From Bin52 sp965213935 (GTDB taxonomy: Bacteria > Pseudomonadota > Alphaproteobacteria > Thalassobaculales > Thalassobaculaceae): a stretch of 64,000 bases of DNA. The notes under the pieces were generated by a model. The model made no database searches. It saw nothing but the letters and a program-made list of their open reading frames with translations, and was not told the DNA's origin. Below are positions 42,862 through 51,379 of this stretch, piece after piece. The position numbers and the translations under genes were made by a program. Position 1 is the first letter of the stretch. Every line of letters starts with the position of its first letter. Location of the stretch: NCBI GenBank assembly GCA_965213935.1, contig CBDCAO010000010.1, positions 496,001 through 560,000 of the forward strand, in the 5' to 3' direction.

Positions 42862-44013
42862 TTATGTTCGTGGTGCCAGGCTGTAGTTCCACTCGCCGTG
42901 GAAGGTGTTCCTTCGGATGGCAATCTCTTGCATTTGATCGTCGGTGACCTTGACCCCGAGCGGACAGGAGTTGTCATCGAGGTCTGAGTGCATGATGAGG
43001 CCGGCGCCTGTCGTGGTGGCAGCGATCAGCTTGACGATCACCTGGTAGCTGACGAGGGGCCTGCCGCGCCAGTTCCGGGAGATGTGGCAGAACATGTGGT
43101 GTTCGATCTTGTTCCACTTGCTGGTTCCGGGCGGGAAGTGGGCGACCGAGACGGTCAGTCCGAGTTCATCGGCGAGCTTCTGGAGTTCGAGTTTCCACAA
43201 TCGGTTGCGGCTGCTGTTGGAGCCGCCGCCGTCGGCGGTGATGAGCAGGCGCCTGGCATCGGGGTAGAGCGGGCGTCCCGTGTGCTGCCACCAGCGGCGC
43301 AGGGTCTCGACGGCGAATGTCGCCGTGTCGTGGTCGATGCCGACGCTGACCCAGCCGGCGTTGGCGGTGAGGTCGGACACCCGGTAGGGAATGGCCTTGC
43401 CCAGGTCTGGATCGGGGAAGTCATGCACCTTCACGGCCTCGGGCTTGCCCCTGGGGCGCCATTCACGGCCGCCATTGCGGTACTGGCCAACGATTTCCTT
43501 CTTCCTGGTCTCAACCGACACCACGGGCTGGCCCATCCTCCGGAAGGCGCGCACCCGGCGGTCGATGCGGCGAAACTGCGCATCCCGGTCCGGATGCTGG
43601 CGTCCTTCCAGTGTCTTGGCGTTGGCTTGAAGGCTGTATCCCAGATCATGCAGCAGCCGGTTCACCGTGCGCTCGCTGACCGGGTGGCCCTCACCCGTCA
43701 GCCGGTCCGCCAGATGCGCGGCGCTGTTGCATGTCCAGCGCAATGGGCTCTGCGGATCACCGCGCGCTACCGGCTCAAGCTGACGCTCCAGCGCCACCAC
43801 AAGCTCCGGGTCCAGCTCCGTCACACGTTTGCGCCCGCCGCCCGGTCGACGCACACGCCCCGATGGCGCCTCGCCAGAAGCCTCGGCACCCACGCCGGAC
43901 TCCCGGGGCTTGATTGAACGCCTTCCCGGATGACCAATGTTCCGACCGCGAAGCATATGCTCCCGCTCGCCTTGAAGGTGGCCACGACCTCGCAACCATC
44001 GTGCCGCCCGCAT
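42862..44013 (-). pseudogene. ISAzo13-family transposase, 5'-truncated
   Basis: The frame of about 380 residues matches ISAzo13-type DDE transposases. Conserved blocks are VRRPGGGRKRV, SPLRWTCNSAAHLADRL, VKVHDFPDPDLGKAIPYRV, LLITADGGGSNSSRNRLWK (second Asp) and FPPGTSKWNKIEHHMFCHIS (Glu). The first 50 or so residues do not match the usual helical N-terminus, and the frame begins only about 20 bases from the end of the ABC ATPase gene, so the 5' end is probably lost. The catalytic core looks intact, so it may have been active recently. Confidence 0.8.
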
Positions 44014-44033
44014 CCGCCGCTGTCTTGCAGGTG

Positions 44034-44741
44034 TTAACCGCCGAGATAGGCACGGCGAACGTGCGCGTTCTCGCGCAGGTCGGTTGCCGGGCCTTCCAGC
44101 GCCACGGTCCCGGTTTCCAGCACATAGGCATATCGCGCCAGCCGCAATGCCATTTCCGCGTTCTGCTCGACCAGCACGACCGGGATGCCGCGCCCCGAGA
44201 TGTCGGTGACAATCCGCGCGATTTCCTGGACCATCACCGGTGACAGGCCCATCGACGGCTCGTCCAGCAACAGCACCCGGGGGGCGCTCATTAGCGCCCG
44301 GCCGATCGCCAACATCTGCTGTTCTCCGCCGGACATGGACCGCGCCGATTGCCGACGCCGCTCGGCGAGGCGCGGAAAGTGGTCGAAGACCCCGGCCAGC
44401 GACACCCGAACGGCGGCTTTGTCCGTGCGCAGGAAGGCGCCCGTGTGCAGGTTTTCCTCGACTGTCAGATCCGGAAATACCCGCCGGCCCTCCGGCACGT
44501 GCGCGATGCCCCGGCGCACGATCTCCTCGGGCGCCAGTCCGTCAATCCGTGCATCGTCAAAGCGGATTTCACCCCGGGTCAGCGGTTCCAGTCCGGAAAT
44601 GGCGCGCAGGGTAGTCGTCTTGCCGGCACCGTTAGCGCCAATGATGGTCACGATACCGCCTGCAGGTACCATCATTGATACGCCCTTGAGCGCCGCGGTC
44701 TTCTGATAGAGTACCTCGACATCCCGGATTTCAAGAAGCAT
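44034..44741 (-). CDS. livF: LIV-type ABC transporter ATPase (LivF-like)
   Basis: This 235-residue ATPase belongs to the branched-chain-amino-acid-type (HAAT) importers. It has Walker A GANGAGKTTTLRAISG (about residues 35-50), the LivF-specific HVPEGRRVFPDLTVEENL, signature MSGGEQQMLAIGRALM, Walker B LLLDEPSMGLSP and switch LVEQNA. It is the last gene of the five-gene importer and overlaps livG by 11 bases. Substrate is set by the binding protein upstream, which need not bind amino acids. Confidence 0.92.
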   Translation of the reverse strand: MLLEIRDVEVLYQKTAALKGVSMMVPAGGIVTIIGANGAGKTTTLRAISGLEPLTRGEIRFDDARIDGLAPEEIVRRGIAHVPEGRRVFPDLTVEENLHTGAFLRTDKAAVRVSLAGVFDHFPRLAERRRQSARSMSGGEQQMLAIGRALMSAPRVLLLDEPSMGLSPVMVQEIARIVTDISGRGIPVVLVEQNAEMALRLARYAYVLETGTVALEGPATDLRENAHVRRAYLGG

Positions 44742-45522
44742 GGTCGGCGCCGTCGATCGAACCGAGATACGCTTCGATCACCGCCGGATCGTTGCGCACC
44801 GTTTCCGGCGCACCCTCGACCAGCAAGGCGCCGAAATTCATTACCGTGATGATGTCGCAGAGATTCATCACTGCCTGCATGTCGTGCTCGACCAGCATGA
44901 TGGTAACACCGCGGTCGCGGATGCGCCGGACCAGCGCCATCATGCGCCGGGTCTCCTCGGGATTCATCCCGGTGAAAGGCTCGTCGAGCAGCAGTACCCT
45001 CGGTTCAGCCGCGAGCGCGACCGCCATGCCGAGCATTCGCTGGTGGCCGTGCGGCAGGTTAGATACCGGCTCACCGGCCAGTTCCTGTAGTCCGAAAAAG
45101 GCCAGCGTTTCCAGAGCCTTTGCATCTGCTTCCCGCTCGGACAACCGGTCCGTGCCGATCAGGCGGCTGACGAAACCGGCCCGGGCACCGAGATGGCGCC
45201 CGACCCGGACATTGTCGAGGACCGAAAATTCCTGAAACAGGGTCGAGCCCTGGAACGTGCGTACCAGCCCCATCGCGGCGAGTGCGCTGGTCTTGCGGCC
45301 CGAGATGTCGAGGCCGCGAAAGAGCACCTGCCCGGCGGTTGGTGCGTAGAAACCGCTGATCACGTTGAATGTCGTCGTCTTTCCCGCGCCGTTCGGCCCG
45401 ATCAGGCCGTGGATTGCGCCCTCGTGGACCGAAAAACTGAAATCGTTGACGGCCAACAGGCCTCCGAACCGGCGAGTAAGCCCGCGGGCTTCCAGAATCG
45501 GCCGTTCTCCGGACGGATTCAT
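44731..45522 (-). CDS. livG: LIV-type ABC transporter ATPase (LivG-like)
   Basis: This 263-residue ATPase has LTRRFGGLLAVNDFSF, Walker A GPNGAGKTTTFNVISG, the LivG-type MGLVRTFQGSTLFQEFSVLD, signature-region LPHGHQRMLGMAVAL (a PHG variant of the usual YGxQR signature), Walker B LLLDEPFTGMNP and LVEHDM. The ATG at 45522 overlaps the livM stop by four bases. Upstream extension lies within livM and is not real. Confidence 0.92.
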   Translation of the reverse strand: MNPSGERPILEARGLTRRFGGLLAVNDFSFSVHEGAIHGLIGPNGAGKTTTFNVISGFYAPTAGQVLFRGLDISGRKTSALAAMGLVRTFQGSTLFQEFSVLDNVRVGRHLGARAGFVSRLIGTDRLSEREADAKALETLAFFGLQELAGEPVSNLPHGHQRMLGMAVALAAEPRVLLLDEPFTGMNPEETRRMMALVRRIRDRGVTIMLVEHDMQAVMNLCDIITVMNFGALLVEGAPETVRNDPAVIEAYLGSIDGADHAS

Positions 45523-46565
45523 GCCGGCTCTCTCCCGCCTGCAACCGGTCCGCTGCGCCAACGCTGCCATCGGGCCCGCAGCCGGGGTCCGAGGCTTTCG
45601 AGCCCGTTCGGAAGGTAGAGGACGGAAAGGATCAGGATGGCGCCGTAGATCAGGGGACGCGCGGTATCCAGGCCCAGAGCACGCAGGATGATCTCGTTGA
45701 TGACCGTGAGCACGACAACGCCGAGAATCGGGCCGTGCAAGGTGGTGGTACCGCCGACAACTGCCCAGACCAGGACATAGACCATCTGATCGACGCTGAA
45801 ACGGGTTGGATTCACCGCGCCAACATAATGAGCGTACAGCCCGCCGGCGATCCCGGCGAAAAAGGAGGCGATGACGAAGGCGAGGGTGCGGTAGCGGAAC
45901 GTGTCCACGCCCACTGACTCGGCAAGCCGGTCCTGCCAATGGATCGCGTGGAAGGTCAGCCCGATGCGCGACCGTTCGACGCGGTAGAGGACAAACAGCG
46001 AGGCGGAGACGATCACCAACGACAGGAAGTAGTAGTTGACCGGTTCGTAGAAATCGATCGAAAGAAATCCGGTTTCGATGTTGGGAAAGGGATCGATGCG
46101 CTTCAGACCCTTGGGACCACCGAAAGGATCGGTGAAGCGTTTCCAGATCAGCCGGATGATCTCGCCGGCTGCGAACGAGCCAATCAGGAAATAGAAGCCC
46201 TTCATCCGGAACAACGGGAAGCTCAGAAGCGCCGCGATGGCCGCCGCCATGCAGCCCCCAAGGAGCATGGAGAGCGGTACCGGAACGCCGAACTGCTTAG
46301 CCAGCAGCGCACTGGCATAGGCTCCGACTCCCATGATGACAACGTGGCCGAGCGACCATTCGCCGGTCAGCGTCAACAACCGGTAGCTGCAAACCAGGAG
46401 GACGTTGATGACGAGGAGGACCGCGATTTCCTGCTGCGAGTAGCTCAGCAGGTACGGCAGGGCCGCCAGTATCGCGAACAGAAAGACCAGCCGCAGTCGC
46501 CACACCGCCCGCCGGATCGAACCGGCGGGGCCCACAGTCGGCATGGTGTTCGTCGGTTCAGGCAC
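45519..46565 (-). CDS. livM: LIV-type ABC transporter permease (LivM-like)
   Basis: This permease of up to 348 residues has eight to ten membrane segments. LivM landmarks are LLTLTGEWSLGHVVIMGVGA, YFLIGSFAAGEIIRLIWKRF and ASFFAGIAGGLYAHYVGAVN. The start is a GTG at 46565, overlapping the end of livH by eight bases; an ATG seven codons later (46544) is an alternative. It is co-directional with livH and livG. Confidence 0.9.
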   Translation of the reverse strand: MPEPTNTMPTVGPAGSIRRAVWRLRLVFLFAILAALPYLLSYSQQEIAVLLVINVLLVCSYRLLTLTGEWSLGHVVIMGVGAYASALLAKQFGVPVPLSMLLGGCMAAAIAALLSFPLFRMKGFYFLIGSFAAGEIIRLIWKRFTDPFGGPKGLKRIDPFPNIETGFLSIDFYEPVNYYFLSLVIVSASLFVLYRVERSRIGLTFHAIHWQDRLAESVGVDTFRYRTLAFVIASFFAGIAGGLYAHYVGAVNPTRFSVDQMVYVLVWAVVGGTTTLHGPILGVVVLTVINEIILRALGLDTARPLIYGAILILSVLYLPNGLESLGPRLRARWQRWRSGPVAGGREPA

Positions 46566-47421
46566 GTTCCCTCGCCCCGAACAGACCGGTCGGCCGGGTC
46601 ACAAGCACGGCGAGCATGAGGGCCAGCCCGACGATGTTGGCGATCACCCCGTCAAAGAACGTGGTTACGAAGGTGTGGACGAAGGCATAGATAACCGCCG
46701 CGATGACCGCGCCTTCAAGACTGCCCACACCGCCGACGATGATGATGATGAATGCCGTGACGATGATTGAGTGGCCGATATAGGGTGTCGGGCTGACCAG
46801 AGGCGCCGTCAGGGCGCCGGCCACGCCCGCCAGCGCGGCGCCGATGAACATGGCGACGCGCGCCGTCTGGTTCATCGAGATGCCCTGGAGGGAGGCAGCT
46901 TCGGCGTCCTGGGCGCAGGCACGCAAGGCCCAGCCGAATTTCGAGCGCTTGAGGAAGGCCCAAAGAGCGGCGAGCAACAGGATGGCGGCGACGATCACAA
47001 ACAGCCGCTGATATGTCAGGACGGCGCCGAGAATCTCGACCTTGCCCTGGGTCGAAGGCGGCACATGGCCCATGCGCCGGCCGAAGCCGAACACAGCCAG
47101 AGTTTGCAGGATCAGAAGGAACCCGATGGAGGCAATGAGGCCTCCCAACGGATTGTCGCGCAGCGGGCGGAACATCGTTCGTTCCATGATGATGCCGACA
47201 AAGCCAACAAAGACAAGGCCGGCAGCGACCGCGAGCAGGAACGGGAAGGTCTCCTGAGCGTACAGGAATACCACGCAATAGGCGCCCAGCATGTACAGTT
47301 CGCCGTGGGCGAAGTTGATGACGCCCATGACGCCGAAGATCATCACCAGCCCGACCGCGATCAGCGCCATGTAACTGGCGGCATAGGTCGCGTTGACGGC
47401 GGTCTGCCACAGCAGGTCCAT
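46558..47421 (-). CDS. livH: LIV-type ABC transporter permease (LivH-like)
   Basis: This 287-residue inner-membrane permease starts near LLWQTAVNATYAASYMALIA and contains the LivH hallmark MGVINFAHGELYMLGAYC, then MERTMFRPLRDNPLGGLIAS and GALTAPLVSPTPYIGHS. I chose the ATG at 47421 over one eleven codons upstream. It is separated from the binding-protein gene by a strong hairpin (47457-47491). Confidence 0.9.
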   Translation of the reverse strand: MDLLWQTAVNATYAASYMALIAVGLVMIFGVMGVINFAHGELYMLGAYCVVFLYAQETFPFLLAVAAGLVFVGFVGIIMERTMFRPLRDNPLGGLIASIGFLLILQTLAVFGFGRRMGHVPPSTQGKVEILGAVLTYQRLFVIVAAILLLAALWAFLKRSKFGWALRACAQDAEAASLQGISMNQTARVAMFIGAALAGVAGALTAPLVSPTPYIGHSIIVTAFIIIIVGGVGSLEGAVIAAVIYAFVHTFVTTFFDGVIANIVGLALMLAVLVTRPTGLFGARERA

Positions 47422-47456
47422 CAGATCAGCGTGCCTCGACGGCTGGGCGCACAAAC

Positions 47457-47491
47457 GCTGCCGGGACCGGGCAGTGCCCGGTCCCGGCAGC
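47457..47491 (-). terminator. Strong intra-operon hairpin between the binding-protein and permease genes
   Basis: Perfect 16-base arms, GCTGCCGGGACCGGGC and GCCCGGTCCCGGCAGC, flank a three-base loop. It lies after the binding-protein stop (47529) and before livH. No T-run follows on the minus strand, so it is more likely an mRNA-stabilising or partial-termination hairpin giving more binding protein than permease, as in other ABC importer operons, than a full terminator. Confidence 0.75.
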
Positions 47492-47528
47492 CTCTAGTAG
47501 CACTGCAGGCCATGCGGCACGCGGAGCC

Positions 47529-48839
47529 TCAGCCGCGTTGGTTCCACATCTGGTCCAGGGCCGTCATGTGCTTGATCATCAGGTCCTTGTGCTTGTCCCA
47601 CCAGGCGGGAATGGACCTGAAATCCTTGATCGTGGCCTTGCCGCCTTCGATGGCCACGACCGGCCAGTCGCCGACCAGGGCGTTGTCGATGCCGAACAGT
47701 TCCGTGCCCCACCAGTCCGCCGTTCCGAAAGCATGCTTGCCCGTGCCGCCAGCCTTCATCGCCTCCAGGACGGCCGCCGGTTCGGCGCTGCCCGCCCGAC
47801 TCGCGGCGTCCGCCCACAAGTCCATGATCGAGGCGTATTCCCAGGACACGGCGCCCCATTGCGAGGCACCGTAACGCTTGGCGTATTCGGTGTAGAACTC
47901 GTTCGGATTGACGAAGTTCACTCCCTCGCTGTTCAGTGCCGGGTCGTCGAAGTCCGGGAACTGGAAGATGAAGCCCTCCATGAACTCTGCCGACGTCTTC
48001 TCGATGATGTTCTGGTAGAAGTCGGCGGTACAGGAAATGATCTGCCCCTTGTAACCCTGCTGGAACGCCTGTTCGCACAACGGGTGGACATAGTCGGCGT
48101 AGCAGGTATCCAGACAGAGGATGTCCGGGTTCCCGGCCAGCAGCTTGGTCATGACCGGCGCGAAATCGGTTGTCGTCGGGTCGAAGAACAGGGGATCGTC
48201 GATCATCTCAATCCCTGCCGCCTCGAACGCTGCCAGGTAGGTCGCCACCGACGGCTTGCCCAGGGAGTCGTCCTGTGCGCACATGACGGCGGTCTTCAGG
48301 TCAGGTTTGTTCTCCGCCAGCCACTCGACGCCGGTCACGTTGTAGATGGGATGCACCTCGCAAGGCGCCACAAGGGTGGTGCTGTCAGGCGACAGGTCGC
48401 TTGGCAGCAGCGTCGAGAACAGCATACCCTCGCGTTCGGCGATTTTCTCCACACCGGGCCAGGTGTCGCCGCCCAGCATCATGATGAACTTGACGCCGTC
48501 CTCCTTAATGAGCTTGGTGGCGCCGGCTTTTGCCTTGGCGGCGTCGTACTCGTTGTCGTAGCCGACGAATTCGATGTTGTACGACTTTCCGCCGACATTG
48601 ACGCCGCCCTTGGCGTTGACCCAATCCGCCCAGATCAGGCAGCCGTCCAGACCAGGCTTGCCCCAGGCCGACACCGGGCCAGTGAGCGGGGCCAGGAATC
48701 CGATCTTGATGGTGTCGCTGTCGGCGAAGGCAACACGCGACAGGCCGCCGCCCATCGCCGCCAGCGCCGTCCCCGACGCCGCGGTGGTTCCCAGAAACTT
48801 TCGCCTGCTGATTTTCTTGTCGAGTGACTTGCGCAACAT
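47529..48839 (-). CDS. livK: LIV-type ABC transporter substrate-binding protein, Tat-exported
   Basis: This 436-residue periplasmic binding protein starts with a twin-arginine signal (SRRKFLGTTAASGTALAAMG, residues about 11-30). The mature part, from about residue 40, is a type I periplasmic fold (IKIGFLAPLTGPVSAWGKPG; GATKLIKEDGVKFIMMLGGD). GGAGG lies six bases before the ATG. The ligand is unknown; related proteins bind amino acids, amides or urea. Divergence from tmm and a shared repeat motif in both promoters suggest a methylated amine or its amide product. That assignment is inference from context. Confidence 0.88.
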   Translation of the reverse strand: MLRKSLDKKISRRKFLGTTAASGTALAAMGGGLSRVAFADSDTIKIGFLAPLTGPVSAWGKPGLDGCLIWADWVNAKGGVNVGGKSYNIEFVGYDNEYDAAKAKAGATKLIKEDGVKFIMMLGGDTWPGVEKIAEREGMLFSTLLPSDLSPDSTTLVAPCEVHPIYNVTGVEWLAENKPDLKTAVMCAQDDSLGKPSVATYLAAFEAAGIEMIDDPLFFDPTTTDFAPVMTKLLAGNPDILCLDTCYADYVHPLCEQAFQQGYKGQIISCTADFYQNIIEKTSAEFMEGFIFQFPDFDDPALNSEGVNFVNPNEFYTEYAKRYGASQWGAVSWEYASIMDLWADAASRAGSAEPAAVLEAMKAGGTGKHAFGTADWWGTELFGIDNALVGDWPVVAIEGGKATIKDFRSIPAWWDKHKDLMIKHMTALDQMWNQRG

Positions 48840-48978
48840 GCGTTCCTCCCTGATTTGATACGCCTGCGCCTGCGCCTGTTGCCCGGCGGCGTCGTCAAGG
48901 GGCTGAACGGCAACCCGAAAACACGCCGCCAAGTCTGCGCAATCGACCGTAACCGGGTGCCAATCCGCCGGCGCCATG

Positions 48979-48994
48979 ACCAATTTCGACCATT
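48979..48994 (-). promoter_or_regulatory. AATGGT-N4-ATTGGT direct repeat upstream of the ABC binding-protein gene
   Basis: Read toward the binding-protein gene the site is AATGGTCGAAATTGGT, 139 bases before its ATG. It matches the gmaS-upstream site (AATGGTTCATATTGGT) in both half-sites, spacing and orientation. A CCAATTGG palindrome at 49050-49057 lies in the same promoter region. Confidence 0.55.
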
Positions 48995-49182
48995 TCGCAC
49001 GGCAGATCAACCGAGTTTGCACGATTGCGGTCAATCCCGTACAGTATGGCCAATTGGGGGCTGGATGCAAGCGGGATATGCGGTAATGTTGCTATTGTGC
49101 TTGATGCCACCCGATCCCGGCAAGCCGAGTCACTGCCAGGAATCGAAGCCATATAGACATAGGGCGGCGCATAGTGGTTTTG

Positions 49183-49198
49183 ATTGGTATGAATTGGT
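49183..49198 (+). promoter_or_regulatory. ATTGGT-N4-ATTGGT direct repeat upstream of tmm
   Basis: The site ATTGGTATGAATTGGT lies 82 bases before the tmm ATG, in the direction of tmm, with the same 10-base half-site period as the sites upstream of gmaS and the binding-protein gene. The surrounding bases are AT-rich relative to the window. Confidence 0.55.
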
Positions 49199-49280
49199 TA
49201 TGGCTGCCGAGGCGAAGTTTTGAAACCGCGCGGGCGATTCCGATCAGACCGGATCGCCGGCCAGGACAGTGAGTAAAGTC

Positions 49281-50624
49281 ATGGGCAAACGGGTTGGTGT
49301 GATCGGTGCGGGGCCGTCCGGTCTCGCCCAGTTGAGGGCGTTCCAGTCGGCGAAGACCGGCGGCGCGGACGTTCCGGAAATTGTCTGCTTCGAGAAACAG
49401 GCGGACTGGGGTGGTTTGTGGAATTACACATGGCGCACCGGGCTGGATGAATGCGGCGAACCGGTCCATTGCTCGATGTACCGGTATTTGTGGTCGAATG
49501 GCCCCAAGGAAGGGCTGGAGTTCGCGGACTACACCTTCGAGGAGCATTTCGGGAAGCAGATCGCCTCCTATCCGCCGCGCGAAGTGCTGTTCGATTACAT
49601 CGAGGGCCGGGTTAAAAGGGCGGGCGTGCGCGATGCGATCCGCTTCCGGACGATTGTCCGGCGGGTCGACTATGACGACGCAACGGGCCTGTTCACCGTC
49701 GCTGCTCACAATCTCGTGACCGACGAGGAGACAATCGAGAGCTTCGACCATGTCGTCGTCGCGACTGGTCATTTCTCGACCCCGAACGTGCCGCATTTCG
49801 ACGGCCTGGACCGGTTCAACGGCCGCGTGCTGCACGCCCACGATTTCCGAGACGCCGTTGAGTTCAAGGACAGGGACATCCTGATCATCGGCACCAGCTA
49901 TTCGGCCGAGGACATCGGCTCCCAGTGCTGGAAGTATGGCTGCAGGTCCGTCACGGTCAGCCACCGCACTGCGGCCATGGGCTATGACTGGCCGGACAAC
50001 TGGAAAGAGGTGCCGCTCTTGCAGAAGGTCGAGGGCAACACCTGCACCTTCAAGGACGGCTCAACGGCCGATGTCGATGCCATCATCCTGTGCACGGGCT
50101 ATCTGCACCACTTCCCGTTCATGGCACCGGAACTCCGCCTTCAGTCCGCCAACCGGCTTGCGACGGCCGACCTCTACAAGGGCGTCGTGTGGGTGGACAA
50201 TCCGAAGCTGTTCTATCTCGGCATGCAGGACCAGTGGTACACCTTCAACATGTTCGACGCTCAGGCTTGGTATGTGCGGGACATCATCATGGGGCGCATC
50301 GAGGTGCCGGTCCGGGACGACCGGGCTGCCGACGTCGCGGACCGGGAGTCCAGGGAAGACGCCCTCGAAGACGACTACGCCGCGATCCGCTATCAGGGTG
50401 ACTACGTCAGGGAGCTGATCGCCGAGACCGACTATCCGAGCTTCGATGTGGACGGCGCGAACGACGCCTTCTTCCAGTGGAAGAAGCACAAGAAGCAGAA
50501 CATCATGACATTCCGGGACAACGCGTACAGGTCGGTGATGACCGGTACGATGGCTCCGACCCATCATACTGCCTGGGTCGATGCCATGGACGATTCGATG
50601 GAGAGCTATCTCCGGAACGATTGA
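49281..50624 (+). CDS. tmm: Trimethylamine monooxygenase (bacterial FMO)
   Basis: This 447-residue flavin-containing monooxygenase oxidises trimethylamine to TMAO with NADPH and O2. FAD motif VIGAGPSGLAQLRAF is near residue 6. CFEKQADWGGLWNYTWRTGL, SMYRYLWSNGPKEGLEFADY and the FMO fingerprint FNGRVLHAHDFRD (FxGxxxHxxxF) follow. The NADPH-side motif IIGTSYSAEDIGSQCWKYG and the C-terminal MTGTMAPTHHT are also present. These blocks closely match Tmm of Methylophaga and marine alphaproteobacteria rather than generic FMOs. The start is the ATG at 49281; an upstream GTG at 49269 is in frame. It is divergent from the ABC importer. Confidence 0.92.
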   Translation: MGKRVGVIGAGPSGLAQLRAFQSAKTGGADVPEIVCFEKQADWGGLWNYTWRTGLDECGEPVHCSMYRYLWSNGPKEGLEFADYTFEEHFGKQIASYPPREVLFDYIEGRVKRAGVRDAIRFRTIVRRVDYDDATGLFTVAAHNLVTDEETIESFDHVVVATGHFSTPNVPHFDGLDRFNGRVLHAHDFRDAVEFKDRDILIIGTSYSAEDIGSQCWKYGCRSVTVSHRTAAMGYDWPDNWKEVPLLQKVEGNTCTFKDGSTADVDAIILCTGYLHHFPFMAPELRLQSANRLATADLYKGVVWVDNPKLFYLGMQDQWYTFNMFDAQAWYVRDIIMGRIEVPVRDDRAADVADRESREDALEDDYAAIRYQGDYVRELIAETDYPSFDVDGANDAFFQWKKHKKQNIMTFRDNAYRSVMTGTMAPTHHTAWVDAMDDSMESYLRND

Positions 50625-50644
50625 CGCTGTCCGAACGTCCGAAC

Positions 50645-51379
50645 ATGGCCGACGTGGCGACGGAGTGGGAGTGGGATGCCCTCTCGATGGCGGCGCTCGG
50701 CGCTTACCGTGCGGCGCGGAGCGAGGAGGCGGTCCACCTGTGGTGGCGGGCGGGTACTTTGGCGCAGGGCTTTCCGCACGGGGATCCGCGCCGGGCCGCC
50801 AGCGAAAACAACAGCGCGCTCGCTCTCCTGATCGATCAGGATCACGACGCCGCGGTCCCCGCCCTGACGTTCGCGCTTGCCTCGTGGGAGGCCGCGCTGA
50901 GGTGGACGCAAGGCATGGCGGTCAGCGCCATGCCCCGCAGTTCGCTTTTTCACCAGCGTATGGAACAGCGCCATGTCGCGGCCTATGGCGATATCCGGCG
51001 TGCCAGGCACCGCGAATTCCTGAGCGGTGCGGCGGCGCTGACCCGCTTCAACCTCGCGATTTCCCGGCTTTTCCTGGACGACGACGAAAATGCCGATGTC
51101 CTGCTCACGGCCGCGCTCGCCGAACGGGAGCAGGCGTTCGGGCCGAACAACACGGAAGTCATTGAAATCGCGCGGGTGCTGTCTGGCCGGGCCGATGCCG
51201 CCGGGGACGATGCCCGGATGGCCCTGTACGACGCCAGGATCCAGGCCGCTGCCGGGAATCGCGCGCGCGACGTGCTCGACATCTGGCGCCAGGAACAGCC
51301 CGTGGAAATGACCGACACCCGCCGGCTCTTGTCCGCAGGCTATCTCACGACAATTGTCCACGAACGGGATTTCTTGTAG
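50645..51379 (+). CDS. Unknown helical protein downstream of tmm, 244 aa
   Basis: No family is recognised. The protein is predicted almost wholly helical and TPR-like (AALGAYRAARSEEAVHLWWR, then HDAAVPALTFALASWEAALR and AALTRFNLAISRLFLDDDEN), with no signal peptide or membrane segment. The ATG at 50645 lies 20 bases after the tmm stop, so the two are almost certainly co-transcribed. Co-expression with tmm points to a role in TMA oxidation, sensing or protein interaction, but no catalytic motif is visible. Confidence 0.75.
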   Translation: MADVATEWEWDALSMAALGAYRAARSEEAVHLWWRAGTLAQGFPHGDPRRAASENNSALALLIDQDHDAAVPALTFALASWEAALRWTQGMAVSAMPRSSLFHQRMEQRHVAAYGDIRRARHREFLSGAAALTRFNLAISRLFLDDDENADVLLTAALAEREQAFGPNNTEVIEIARVLSGRADAAGDDARMALYDARIQAAAGNRARDVLDIWRQEQPVEMTDTRRLLSAGYLTTIVHERDFL

